61,091 nucleotides of DNA, taken from Candidatus Merdivicinus faecavium. Lineage in GTDB: Bacteria > Bacillota > Clostridia > Oscillospirales > Ruminococcaceae. The stretch lies in contig DVKD01000043.1 in assembly GCA_018716285.1 (NCBI GenBank), positions 1-61,091 on the forward strand, read 5' to 3'. Below the pieces are notes generated by a model that did no database searches, was not told where the DNA came from, and was given only the letters and a program-made list of their open reading frames with translations. The translations under genes and the position numbers were made by a program. Of the stretch, positions 36,346 to 45,336 are shown in pieces; within the stretch, counting starts at the first letter, position 1; every line of letters starts with the position of its first letter.

Positions 36346-38217
36346 TCATATTGGTTGCTTTTGTGCGGAAAGGAGCGGCAGCTCGGTCATCCGCAGGCTG
36401 GTGCAGCCGTAGGGGATGAGCTTTTTCCACTCCGGCGCGCTGTTTTGGACGCCAACCGGGCATTCCTCCAGAAGGCCGTCCTCCATCCCCCACTCGATGC
36501 CGGCGAGCTTGCCGCGCATCGCGATGCCGGCCGATTCCGGCGAGAAGGGATAGGCCCCGATCTCCCCGAACTCCGGCTCCCACTCCCGGCTGGCGAAAGC
36601 GTAGGCCCAGCGGGTGGTCGGGAAGAGCTCGTAGTCGCACCAGGGGAAGCGGCGCTCCACCCCGCCGCGGGTGTATTCCCGCTTTTCCCAGCGCTCCCCG
36701 ACCGGCAGGCTGAAGAGCAGCGGGCCGCGGTCAAGGACGTACATGCCGCTCGGGCGGCGGCGGAGGGTGGATTCCATCGCGAAGCTGACCGGGATGCTCT
36801 CCTCCCCCTCCCACCGGCGGAAGATGCGGCATTCCTCACCGGGGACAAGCTCCCGCTCCCCTGCCAGCGCGCCCGAGACAAAGCCCGGCGCCCGCAGGTA
36901 GAGGGCGAACTCAACCGGCCGCTCCGCCTTGACCTTCACCCGGTAGCCGTCCCGGAAGGGGTAGTCCGTCTCCAGCTCGATCCGCACCGGGACGCCGCCC
37001 ACCTCCGTCTCGAGGACTGCCGGGGCGATGGCCGTGACCGCCACCCCGTCCTCCGCCCGCATGAAGACCGAGAGGGCGAATTTCGGCCAGCCCTGGCTGA
37101 AGTTCGCGGTGCAGCAGCCAAAGTTCGGCTCCAGCCCGAAGAGGTGGGACTCCCCGGAATTGGTGCGGAAGGGGGTCTTTTCCGGGCTCAGCCGGCTGCA
37201 CTGGGGCTGGTTGGTCATCTGGTCGTACTGGTGGGTCCACATATCCGGGCTCGTCGCCGCGGGCAGGGCGTTGAAGGCGAGCCGCTCAAGGAGGTCGCCC
37301 CAGAAGCTGTCGCCTGTGACGGACAGCAGCTGCTCGCAGGAATACATCGCCTCGACCACCGAGCAGAGCTCGCTCCCCTGGATGGGGCTGGTCCCCGACA
37401 GGCACTCGTCGCCGGTGAAATGCCCGGTCGGCATCCCGTGATCCCGCTGCAGAAGGCCGATCGCCCGCCTGCACAAGGCGTTCGCCTCCTCGACGGTCGT
37501 TCCGCAGCCGGTGATCCGGCTGTAGAGGGCTTCCGCCTTGAGGGCCATCGCGAGGTTGACGACGTGGGTCAGGTAGGTCCAGCGCCCCTTCTCATCCGGC
37601 TTTTCAAACTGCCAGTCGGAAAAGAGGGCGCGGTAATCGACGCCCTGCAGCCGCAGCTTGTGGGCAAACTTCCGCATCCAGTCCTCCGGGCGGCGTTCCC
37701 AGAGCCAGAAGAGGGGGATGAGACACTCGAACCACCGCGACTGCCCCCAGCTGAACAGGGTGTGGGCGTCGACGTGCCGGTCGAGGCTGCGCAGGAGGCC
37801 GCAGACCGCGTCCTCGATGCGCGGGTCGGCGGTGCAGTCGTGATAGACGGTCAGCACCTTGCCGATGAGGAAGGCGGCCCAGACGTCGTACTGGGCGCGC
37901 TCCTCGTCCGCACAGGGGCAGATCCACCCGTCCGGCTTCTGCCGCGCGAGAATGGCGTCGATATAGCGGGCGGCGCGGGCCTTCAGGTCGTCCCGGTCCA
38001 GCAGCCACGCCAGCGGGATGAAGCCGTCGAGCCAGTACGGGACCCGCTCCCAGCCCTCCTTGTCGCCGCCGATCCAGCGGCTGTCGCGGATATCGGGCCA
38101 GATCTCGTCGAGGTGGCCGGACAGGCCCTCCGCCTGGATCTCGAGCTGTCGCCTGAGCCATCCGGCGGGACGCAGTTCCTTCGCGGTATAAGGGACGTAT
38201 TTCAGCGGTTGCAGCAT
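36346..38217 (-). CDS. GH127-type beta-L-arabinofuranosidase (DUF1680)
   Basis: 623 residues with an (alpha/alpha)6 barrel and C-terminal beta-sandwich. GH127 uses a zinc-bound cysteine as nucleophile (Glu338, Cys340, Cys417, Cys418 in Bifidobacterium HypBA1). Here these appear as GSELCSVVEAMYS (Glu-x-Cys) and FGCCTANFSQGWPKF (Cys-Cys), so the active site is intact. No signal peptide: it acts on imported L-arabinose-containing oligosaccharides. It has its own promoter and probably forms an operon with the membrane gene at 35893. Confidence 0.92.
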   Translation of the reverse strand: MLQPLKYVPYTAKELRPAGWLRRQLEIQAEGLSGHLDEIWPDIRDSRWIGGDKEGWERVPYWLDGFIPLAWLLDRDDLKARAARYIDAILARQKPDGWICPCADEERAQYDVWAAFLIGKVLTVYHDCTADPRIEDAVCGLLRSLDRHVDAHTLFSWGQSRWFECLIPLFWLWERRPEDWMRKFAHKLRLQGVDYRALFSDWQFEKPDEKGRWTYLTHVVNLAMALKAEALYSRITGCGTTVEEANALCRRAIGLLQRDHGMPTGHFTGDECLSGTSPIQGSELCSVVEAMYSCEQLLSVTGDSFWGDLLERLAFNALPAATSPDMWTHQYDQMTNQPQCSRLSPEKTPFRTNSGESHLFGLEPNFGCCTANFSQGWPKFALSVFMRAEDGVAVTAIAPAVLETEVGGVPVRIELETDYPFRDGYRVKVKAERPVEFALYLRAPGFVSGALAGERELVPGEECRIFRRWEGEESIPVSFAMESTLRRRPSGMYVLDRGPLLFSLPVGERWEKREYTRGGVERRFPWCDYELFPTTRWAYAFASREWEPEFGEIGAYPFSPESAGIAMRGKLAGIEWGMEDGLLEECPVGVQNSAPEWKKLIPYGCTSLRMTELPLLSAQKQPI

Positions 38218-38250
38218 GTGATCACACTTCTTTCCTCAGCCATCAATGCC

Positions 38251-38279
38251 AGTATACCAGAAATTGTGTGGATTTTCAA
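38251..38279 (-). promoter_or_regulatory. Promoter of the GH127 gene
   Basis: Minus strand TTGAAA, 17 bases, TGGTATACT (extended -10), 34 bases before the start. Confidence 0.8.
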
Positions 38280-38312
38280 GAAAAATATGCAAAAAATACA
38301 AAAAAACGCCGT

Positions 38313-38341
38313 AAAAAACGGACGGGGAAATCCCCCGCCCG
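38313..38341 (-). terminator. Terminator of purD
   Basis: Minus strand CGGGCGGGG, loop GATTT, CCCCGTCCG, then TTTTTT. It marks the end of the purine operon. Confidence 0.85.
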
Positions 38342-38360
38342 CTGTAAAAAATGTGGAATG

Positions 38361-39626
<1,266 letters not shown>

Positions 39627-39761
39627 AATATTCTCCTTTTTTGTCGACGACGCGGCCGCACAGCCGCGCGCCAAATCGGCGAACATCACGACAGGCGCGA
39701 TGTTTTCAGGGGTGATTCCCCGAAATTGCATTCTGGCCGTTGGCGAACCGCCTTGGAAGCC

Positions 39762-40004
39762 TTATTCCTGAGCATCCCCCGCGTCTTTCGGCGTATCCTG
39801 CAGGCCGAGAAGGTAATCTGTCGATACGTCGAAAAACTGCGCCAACGCCACCAATTTTGCAATACTGGTGGAACGGCTGCCGCTTTCGATCGTGCTGATT
39901 GCTTTGTGGGACAGGCCAATCGCTTCGCCAAGCTGTTTTTGGCTGATTCCCTTATTCAAGCGCAGTTCCCGTACACGGGCAGCAAAAGTTTCTTCAAAAT
40001 CCAT
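39762..40004 (-). CDS. XRE-family helix-turn-helix regulator, cassette A
   Basis: 80 residues from MDFEETFAARVRELRLNKG (ATG 40004); an ATG 6 codons earlier (40022) is possible but falls in the operator. The HTH is ISQKQLGEAIGLSHKAISTIESG. The C-terminus FDVSTDYLLGLQDTPKDAGDAQE is nearly the same as in cassette B. The last codons are antisense to the first codons of the neighbouring small gene copy. Expected role: repressor acting at its own palindrome (40022-40059), where a minus-strand promoter TTCAAT-17-TATATT overlaps the plus promoter. Confidence 0.85.
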   Translation of the reverse strand: MDFEETFAARVRELRLNKGISQKQLGEAIGLSHKAISTIESGSRSTSIAKLVALAQFFDVSTDYLLGLQDTPKDAGDAQE

Positions 40005-40015
40005 AGCAATACCAG

Positions 40016-40059
40016 TTGACATTTACCTTTAAGTGGAATATAATCTACTTAAAGGTAAA
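40016..40059 (+). promoter_or_regulatory. Cassette A promoter inside a 13-bp palindromic operator
   Basis: Plus promoter TTGACA (40016), 17 bases, TATAAT (40039-40044). Perfect inverted repeat TTTACCTTTAAGT (40022-40034) / ACTTAAAGGTAAA (40047-40059) with a 12-base spacer. It covers both the plus promoter and the divergent promoter of the XRE gene. Confidence 0.85.
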
Positions 40060-40078
40060 ATTGAATGGAGTTGATTGT

Positions 40079-40162
40079 ATGCAAACCGCCTTAGAAACCC
40101 TATTCCTGAGCATCCCCCGCGTTCTTCGGCGTGTCCTGCAGGCCGAGAAGGTAATCTGTTGA
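40079..40162 (+). pseudogene. Short copy of the small gene, cut after 14 codons
   Basis: An ATG at 40079 with GGAG 8 bases upstream opens a 27-codon frame. The first 14 codons (MQTALETLFLSIPR) are identical to those of the intact gene at 40427. The rest is only the antisense of the XRE gene end. It sits under the cassette A promoter. Either a remnant of the tandem duplication or a short expressed peptide. Confidence 0.6.
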
Positions 40163-40342
40163 TACGGCATAGAATTCAGCAATTTGAACCAACACCGGTA
40201 AACTGGGATAACGAATTCCTGTCTCCCAATGGCTGGCTCCCTGTTTGCTAACATCAAATAGCTTTCCAAACTGCTCCAGCGTTAATCCTTTTTCCAATCG
40301 CAGAGCTTTTAATCGAGCACAAAAAATTTCTTTTTGAAACAT
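40100..40342 (-). CDS. XRE-family helix-turn-helix regulator, cassette B
   Basis: 80 residues, MFQKEIFCARLKALRLEKG, HTH at LTLEQFGKLFDVSKQGASHWETG, ending AVSTDYLLGLQDTPKNAGDAQE. The DNA-recognition half differs strongly from cassette A, while the last 22 residues differ at about one or two positions. AGAGG precedes the ATG by 8 bases. Its operator (40365-40408) also differs in sequence from that of cassette A. Likely represses the intact small gene at 40427 and itself. Confidence 0.87.
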   Translation of the reverse strand: MFQKEIFCARLKALRLEKGLTLEQFGKLFDVSKQGASHWETGIRYPSLPVLVQIAEFYAVSTDYLLGLQDTPKNAGDAQE

Positions 40343-40354
40343 ACGAAATACCTC

Positions 40355-40408
40355 TTGACAATATACATTTTGGATACTATACTAAATATCAAGAAGTATC
40401 CAAAATGT
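40355..40408 (+). promoter_or_regulatory. Cassette B promoter inside a different 13-bp palindromic operator
   Basis: TTGACA (40355), 17 bases, TATACT (40378-40383). Perfect inverted repeat ACATTTTGGATAC (40365-40377) / GTATCCAAAATGT (40396-40408) with an 18-base spacer, overlapping the spacer and reaching past the -10. Confidence 0.85.
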
Positions 40409-40426
40409 TTACAAGGAGGAATTGTT

Positions 40427-40708
40427 ATGCAAACCGCCTTAGAAACCCTATTCCTGAGCATCCCCCGCGACCGCCGGGTGTTCCCCGAGAACGACCCGCA
40501 GGCGCACGACCTGATCGAAAAGCTGCGCCGGGGCATGAACGAGGAGCAAAAGGACCTGTTCTTCGACCTCCTAAACCGCACAACCTACCTCATCGACGAG
40601 CAGGCGTTCCAGTGTTTCGCCGAGGGGGTGCGCTGCGGCCTGTCCATCGGGGTCGCCTGGTGGGACCCGGGCGATTACCCTGTCAAAACCGGGATTCCAT
40701 GCCGGTAA
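40427..40708 (+). CDS. Small DUF6809-like protein under XRE control
   Basis: 93 residues, AAGGAGG 7 bases before the ATG. The pattern DPQAHDLIEKLRRGMNEEQKDLFFDLLNRTTYLIDEQAFQCFAEGVRCGLSIG resembles DUF6809, small helical proteins of Firmicutes that are often found beside XRE regulators; the function is unknown. It lies on the plus strand, antisense to the pur operon, under the cassette B promoter. The first 14 codons are repeated upstream in both cassette units. The family call is from memory and moderate. Confidence 0.7.
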   Translation: MQTALETLFLSIPRDRRVFPENDPQAHDLIEKLRRGMNEEQKDLFFDLLNRTTYLIDEQAFQCFAEGVRCGLSIGVAWWDPGDYPVKTGIPCR

Positions 40709-40753
40709 ATGCACATTCGCCGGTTTCCTCACCATTTTACATAATCCGCGAAT

Positions 40754-40777
40754 GCAGGGGCGAACTGTGTTCGCCCG
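40754..40777 (+). repeat. REP-like palindromic repeat, copy 3
   Basis: GCAGGGGCGAACTGTGTTCGCCCG, close to copy 1 at 508 (same ACTGTGTTCGCCCG half). It lies after the DUF6809-like gene. Confidence 0.6.
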
Positions 40778-40831
40778 CCGATTTCGCAACGTTTTGCCAT
40801 CATTGCGGACGTCACATCCCGAATTACAGAT

Positions 40832-41281
40832 GCGGGGCGTCCGACCCCAGAGGCGTGACTCGTTCACGCCAGCCGAAGCCCATCGCGTGGCACCCTGCCG
40901 CGGCGTCTTGTCCGGCCCGGTCACGGGTGTCCAGCCCGGTCACAGGCCCGCGGGACATCCGGCCCCAGAGGCGTGACCTGTTCACGTCAGCCGAACCCCA
41001 ACGCGGGGCTCCCCGCCGCGGCGTCTTGTCCAGCCCGGTCACAGGTATCCAGCCCGGTCACAGGCCCGCGGGGCGTCCGGCCCCAGAGGCGTGACTCGTT
41101 CACGCCAGCCGAAGCCCATCGCGGGGCACCCTGCCGCGGCGTCTTGTCCAGCCCGGTCACAGGTATCCAGCCCGGTCACAGGCCCGCGGGGCGTCCGACC
41201 CCAGAGGCGTGACTTGTTCACGCCAGCCGAAGCCCATCGCGGGGCACCCTGCCGCGGCGTCTTGTCCGGCCCGGTCACGGG
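40832..41281 (+). repeat. 118-bp tandem repeat, about 3.8 copies
   Basis: The anchor CCCCAGAGGCGTGAC occurs at 40845, 40963, 41081 and 41199, exactly 118 bases apart, with a few substitutions per copy. Each unit holds a hairpin GCGTGAnnnGTTCACGC, a second CGCGGGGCACCCTGCCGCG, and two direct AGCCCGGTCACAGG-type segments. The array ends one base before the purH' stop triplet. Apart from the small gene before it, the 574 bases between 40709 and 41282 have no gene; the open frames across the array are compositional. Confidence 0.93.
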
Positions 41282-41282
41282 C

Positions 41283-42458
41283 TTAGTGGTGGAAGAGGCG
41301 GATGCCGGTGAAGGCCATCGCGATGCCGTACTTGTCGCAGGTCTCGATGACGTTGTCGTCCCGGATGGAGCCGCCGGGCTGGGCGATGTAGGCAACGCCG
41401 CTCTTGTGCGCGCGCTCAATGTTGTCGCCGAAGGGGAAGAAGGCGTCGGATCCGAGGGAGACGCCGGTCAGGGTGTCCAGCCACTCCCGCTTCTCCTCGC
41501 GGGAAAGGGGCGCGGGACACTCGGTGAAGAACTGCTGCCACATCCCGTCGGCCAGCACATCCATGTAGTCGTCGGAAATGTACACATCGATGGTGTTGTC
41601 CCGGTCGGGGCGGCGGATGTCCTTTTTAAAGGGCAGGGCGAGGACCTTCGGGTGCTGGCGGAGGTACCAGATGTCCGCCTTGTTGCCCGCCAGGCGGGTG
41701 CAGTGGATGCGGGACTGCTGCCCCGCGCCGATGCCGATGGCCTGGCCGTCCTTGGCGTAGCAGACCGAGTTGGACTGGGTGTACTTGAGGGCAATCAGGG
41801 CGATGACCAGGTCGCGCTTGGCCTCCTCGGGGAGGTTTTTGTTCTGGGTGGGGAGATTGTTCAGCATCTCCGCGTTGATCTTCAGCTCGTTGCGGCCCTG
41901 CTCAAAGGTGATGCCGAACACGTCCTTGTGCTCCACAGGGGCGGGCATGTAATCGGGGTCGATTTTCACCACGTTGTAGCCGCCTTTGCGCTTGGATTTG
42001 AGAATCTCGAGCGCCTTTTCGGTGTAATCCGGGGCGATGATGCCGTCGGAGACCTCGCGGGCGAGCAGGGTGGCGGTGGCCTCGTCGCAGGTGTCGGAAA
42101 GGGCCACCCAGTCGCCGTAGGAGCTCATGCGGTCGGCGCCGCGGGCTCTGGCGTAGGCGGTGGCGATGGGGGAAAGCTCCAGGTCGTCCACAAAGTAAAT
42201 TTTCTTCAGGGTGTCGCTCATGGGCACGGCGACTGCCGCGCCGGCGGGAGAAACGTGCTTGAAGGAAGCGGCGGCGGGCAGGCCGGTGGCGGCCTTCAGC
42301 TCCTTGACCAGCTGCCAGCTGTTGAAGGCGTCGAGGAAGTTGATGTAGCCGGGCTTGCCGTTCAAGACCTCGATGGGCAGGTCCTTGCCGTCCTGCATAA
42401 AAATGCGGGACGGCTTCTGGTTGGGGTTGCAGCCGTATTTGAGTTCGAGTTCGTTCAT
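41283..42458 (-). CDS. purH: AICAR formyltransferase (PurH C-terminal domain alone)
   Basis: 391 residues, only the AICAR transformylase part of PurH: it moves a formyl group from 10-formyl-THF to AICAR. KYGCNPNQKPSR at the start and SFKHVSPAGAAV, SDGIIAPDYTEKALEIL, GQQSRIHCTRLAGNKA, SDAFFPFGDNIERA and GGSIRDDNVI match that domain. The MGS-like IMP cyclohydrolase domain that normally precedes it is absent. Start at ATG 42458 (MNELELKYG) with GAAAGG 9 bases upstream. The missing activity is supplied by the PurO-like gene just upstream, 22 bases away. Both lie behind a ZTP riboswitch. Confidence 0.93.
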   Translation of the reverse strand: MNELELKYGCNPNQKPSRIFMQDGKDLPIEVLNGKPGYINFLDAFNSWQLVKELKAATGLPAAASFKHVSPAGAAVAVPMSDTLKKIYFVDDLELSPIATAYARARGADRMSSYGDWVALSDTCDEATATLLAREVSDGIIAPDYTEKALEILKSKRKGGYNVVKIDPDYMPAPVEHKDVFGITFEQGRNELKINAEMLNNLPTQNKNLPEEAKRDLVIALIALKYTQSNSVCYAKDGQAIGIGAGQQSRIHCTRLAGNKADIWYLRQHPKVLALPFKKDIRRPDRDNTIDVYISDDYMDVLADGMWQQFFTECPAPLSREEKREWLDTLTGVSLGSDAFFPFGDNIERAHKSGVAYIAQPGGSIRDDNVIETCDKYGIAMAFTGIRLFHH

Positions 42459-42479
42459 CACAATCATCCTTTCAAAAAA

Positions 42480-43181
42480 TCACTGATTTTTGTTGACGAT
42501 CTTTTCGGTAAATTCGCCGGTTTCCAGGTCGATCCAGCAGGTGTAGAGGGAAACTCTGTTGTCGGCGTTCAGATTGTCCCAAAGGGCGTTGGTGAAGCAG
42601 TTGATGCAGGCGTAATCCTCGAGGGAAACAGCGGTCGGCTCCCCTTCAAAGGAGGGGATGGGATTGCCGTCATGGGCGTAGGTGTGGAGGAAGTGGCCGG
42701 TCCCCTTGATGCCGGGGTATTCGAAGGTGTAGCGCGCGCAGGCGGAGCCCTGGGCGTCAGCGCTCTTTAAGATGGAGAGCTTATAGCTGCCGTCGGGGGA
42801 AAGCAGGCCGGAGATGCGGGGGGTCCAGTTGGGGCCGTCCGGCTCGAATTCGCGGGTGCGCAGCGCCTGCTCAAAGGGGAGGCCCTTTTCCAGAAAGTCG
42901 CGGACGGTGTCGGTCTGGTCGCCGTTGGTGACGATGAAGCCGCGGCCCAGGCGGCGTACAGGATGGTAGATGATGAGGCTGGGGTCGGTGAGCTTTGCGG
43001 GGTCAAACGCCTCGGTGCGGATGCCGTCGGGCTCCTTGACGAAGACGCGGTTGCGGGAATTCTCGCTGCGGCCCATGATGAAATAGCCGATGACGGCGTG
43101 CTTGCCGTCCCGGCTGCGGCCGATGACGATGCCGCGGCCGGGGTAGGTGTTTCCTTGCAGTTCCTTTTCGAGAGATACCAT
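42480..43181 (-). CDS. purO: IMP cyclohydrolase, PurO-like
   Basis: 233 residues of the IMP_cyclohyd family (PF07826), first known from archaeal PurO, which closes FAICAR to IMP. TYPGRGIVIGRSRDGKHAVIGYFIMGRSENSRNRVF at the N-terminus and GNPIPSFEGEPTAV later fit the family. AGGAGGATTTTTTATG-type start with GAGG upstream. Together with the stand-alone AICAR formyltransferase it replaces the bifunctional bacterial PurH. First gene after the ZTP riboswitch. Confidence 0.88.
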   Translation of the reverse strand: MVSLEKELQGNTYPGRGIVIGRSRDGKHAVIGYFIMGRSENSRNRVFVKEPDGIRTEAFDPAKLTDPSLIIYHPVRRLGRGFIVTNGDQTDTVRDFLEKGLPFEQALRTREFEPDGPNWTPRISGLLSPDGSYKLSILKSADAQGSACARYTFEYPGIKGTGHFLHTYAHDGNPIPSFEGEPTAVSLEDYACINCFTNALWDNLNADNRVSLYTCWIDLETGEFTEKIVNKNQ

Positions 43182-43212
43182 AAAAAATCCTCCTCAATTT
43201 CAATCCTCATAT

Positions 43213-43314
43213 AAAAAAGGGCAACCTTAACAAAGGCTGCCCAGACGGCCGGCATTTTTCGCCCCGCGCTCCAATGTGGTGCTCCACAGATCCGTCAGTC
43301 ACGCGGAAAAATCC
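43213..43314 (-). ncRNA. ZTP riboswitch (pfl motif) with terminator
   Basis: Minus strand: CCGCGTGACTGACGG, then GTGGAGCACCACATTGGAGCG and GCCGTCTGGGCAG match the conserved core of pfl/ZTP riboswitches (CGTGACTGGCG, GGAGCNCGG, CCGNCTGGGCA). The 3' end of the aptamer (CTGGGCAGCC) also forms the 5' side of a terminator GGGCAGCC-loop-GGTTGCCC-TTTTTT (43213-43242). ZTP or ZMP binding, a sign of low 10-formyl-THF, should prevent termination and switch on purO-purH', whose enzyme uses 10-formyl-THF. Confidence 0.93.
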
Positions 43315-43320
43315 ATTATC

Positions 43321-43349
43321 AGTATAGCAAACCATCCAAGGCTTGTCAA
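43321..43349 (-). promoter_or_regulatory. Internal promoter of riboswitch-purO-purH'
   Basis: Minus strand TTGACA, 17 bases, TATACT, starting transcription just before the ZTP aptamer. Confidence 0.88.
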
Positions 43350-43472
43350 GACCACCCGGCGCGTGACCGCGCTGGACAATTTGACGCGGCAGCACAGCCG
43401 CCATCCGAGCGCATAAGACGCCGCGACAGGCTGCGGCGTCACGGTTCTGCTGCCTCCTGCGAAAACGCATTT

Positions 43473-43606
43473 GTAGGGGGCGGCGTTCCCAATGTCCCAT
43501 TGTTTCTGCAAAACCAATCGAACAATGTGTCGTAGGGGCGGCCATTGGCCGCCCGCCGTATCACATTCCGTTTTCCAAAAACCGCGGGCGCGCAATGCGC
43601 CCCTAC
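43473..43606. repeat. Cluster of three REP-like palindromes
   Basis: 43473-43498 (GTAGGGGGCGGCG..., degenerate), 43532-43555 (GTAGGGGCGGCCATTGGCCGCCCG) and 43585-43606 (CGGGCGCGCAATGCGCCCCTAC, opposite orientation). They fill the purN to purO gap. The last one, followed on the minus strand by GGTTTTT, may also terminate purN transcripts. Confidence 0.7.
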
Positions 43607-43630
43607 AATTCCAACGCTATACCCCCGCCG

Positions 43631-44257
43631 TTACTCTTCCACCCGTGCAATCCCGTTTTCCACGGTGATCCTGTCCTGGCAGAACAGGGCCGCCGCCTTG
43701 GGGAGGAGCTTCCACTCGGCCTCCTCCATGACCCGCTTCTGCAAAATTTCCGGGGTGTCGCCGTTTTTCACCGGCACCGCCGCCTGCAGGATGATGGGCC
43801 CGCCGTCGCAGACCTCGCTGACGAAATGGACGGTGGCGCCGGTGAGCTTGACCCCCGCCGCCAGCGCCGCCTCGTGGACCTTCAGGCCGTAGAAGCCGGG
43901 GCCGCAGAAGGAGGGGATGAGGGCCGGGTGGACGTTCATCATCCGGTTTTGGTAGGCTTTGGGCACCCGCTCGTCGAGGATGATCATAAAGCCCGCCAGG
44001 ATGACCAGGTCGGCTTTTTCCTCGTTTAAGGCGTCCAGGATGGCCTGGGAGTATCTCTCCCGGTCGGGGTAGGCTTTGCGCTCGACCACCCGGTGGGGGA
44101 TGCCGGCCCGCTCGGCCCGCTCCAGTGCGAAGACGCCGGGCTTGGAGGAGATGACGCAGGAGATTTTCCCGCCGGGGATCTCCCCCCGTTTTTCCGCGTC
44201 GATGAGGGCCTGCAGGTTGGTGCCGCCGCCGGACACCAGGACTACGATATTTTTCAT
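43631..44257 (-). CDS. purN: Phosphoribosylglycinamide formyltransferase
   Basis: PurN formylates GAR with 10-formyl-THF. 208 residues: VLVSGGGTNLQALID, the catalytic Asn-His pair in MNVHPALIPSFCG, HFVSEVCDGGPIILQ with the catalytic Asp, as in E. coli PurN. It lies 18 bases after purM. Followed by REP-like palindromes and then the riboswitch. Confidence 0.96.
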   Translation of the reverse strand: MKNIVVLVSGGGTNLQALIDAEKRGEIPGGKISCVISSKPGVFALERAERAGIPHRVVERKAYPDRERYSQAILDALNEEKADLVILAGFMIILDERVPKAYQNRMMNVHPALIPSFCGPGFYGLKVHEAALAAGVKLTGATVHFVSEVCDGGPIILQAAVPVKNGDTPEILQKRVMEEAEWKLLPKAAALFCQDRITVENGIARVEE

Positions 44258-44275
44258 AGGACTCCCCTCCCCGGA

Positions 44276-45313
<1,038 letters not shown>

Positions 45314-45336
45314 AATGATTCTCCTTTTTCCTGTCT

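Larger units (their letters stand above)
39741..40426 (+). repeat. Two tandem copies of a 340-bp regulator cassette
   Basis: Unit A (39741-40078) and unit B (40079-40426) each start with the first 14 codons of the small gene found intact at 40427. The match is GCAAACCGCCTTAGAAACC-like in the unit start (exact in B, degenerate in A), then the shared 3' end of an antisense XRE gene, the variable XRE coding part, and a palindromic promoter region. Unit ends are nearly identical, unit centres differ. Confidence 0.8.

Noticed and set aside
40832-41281. CRISPR array
   Set aside because: The repeats are 118 bases and contiguous, without unique spacers, and no cas gene is present.
41091-42770. Open frame running through the 118-bp repeats and antisense to purH'
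   Set aside because: The repeat unit is 118 bases, not a multiple of 3, so its reading changes with each copy, and the remainder is antisense to a known gene.
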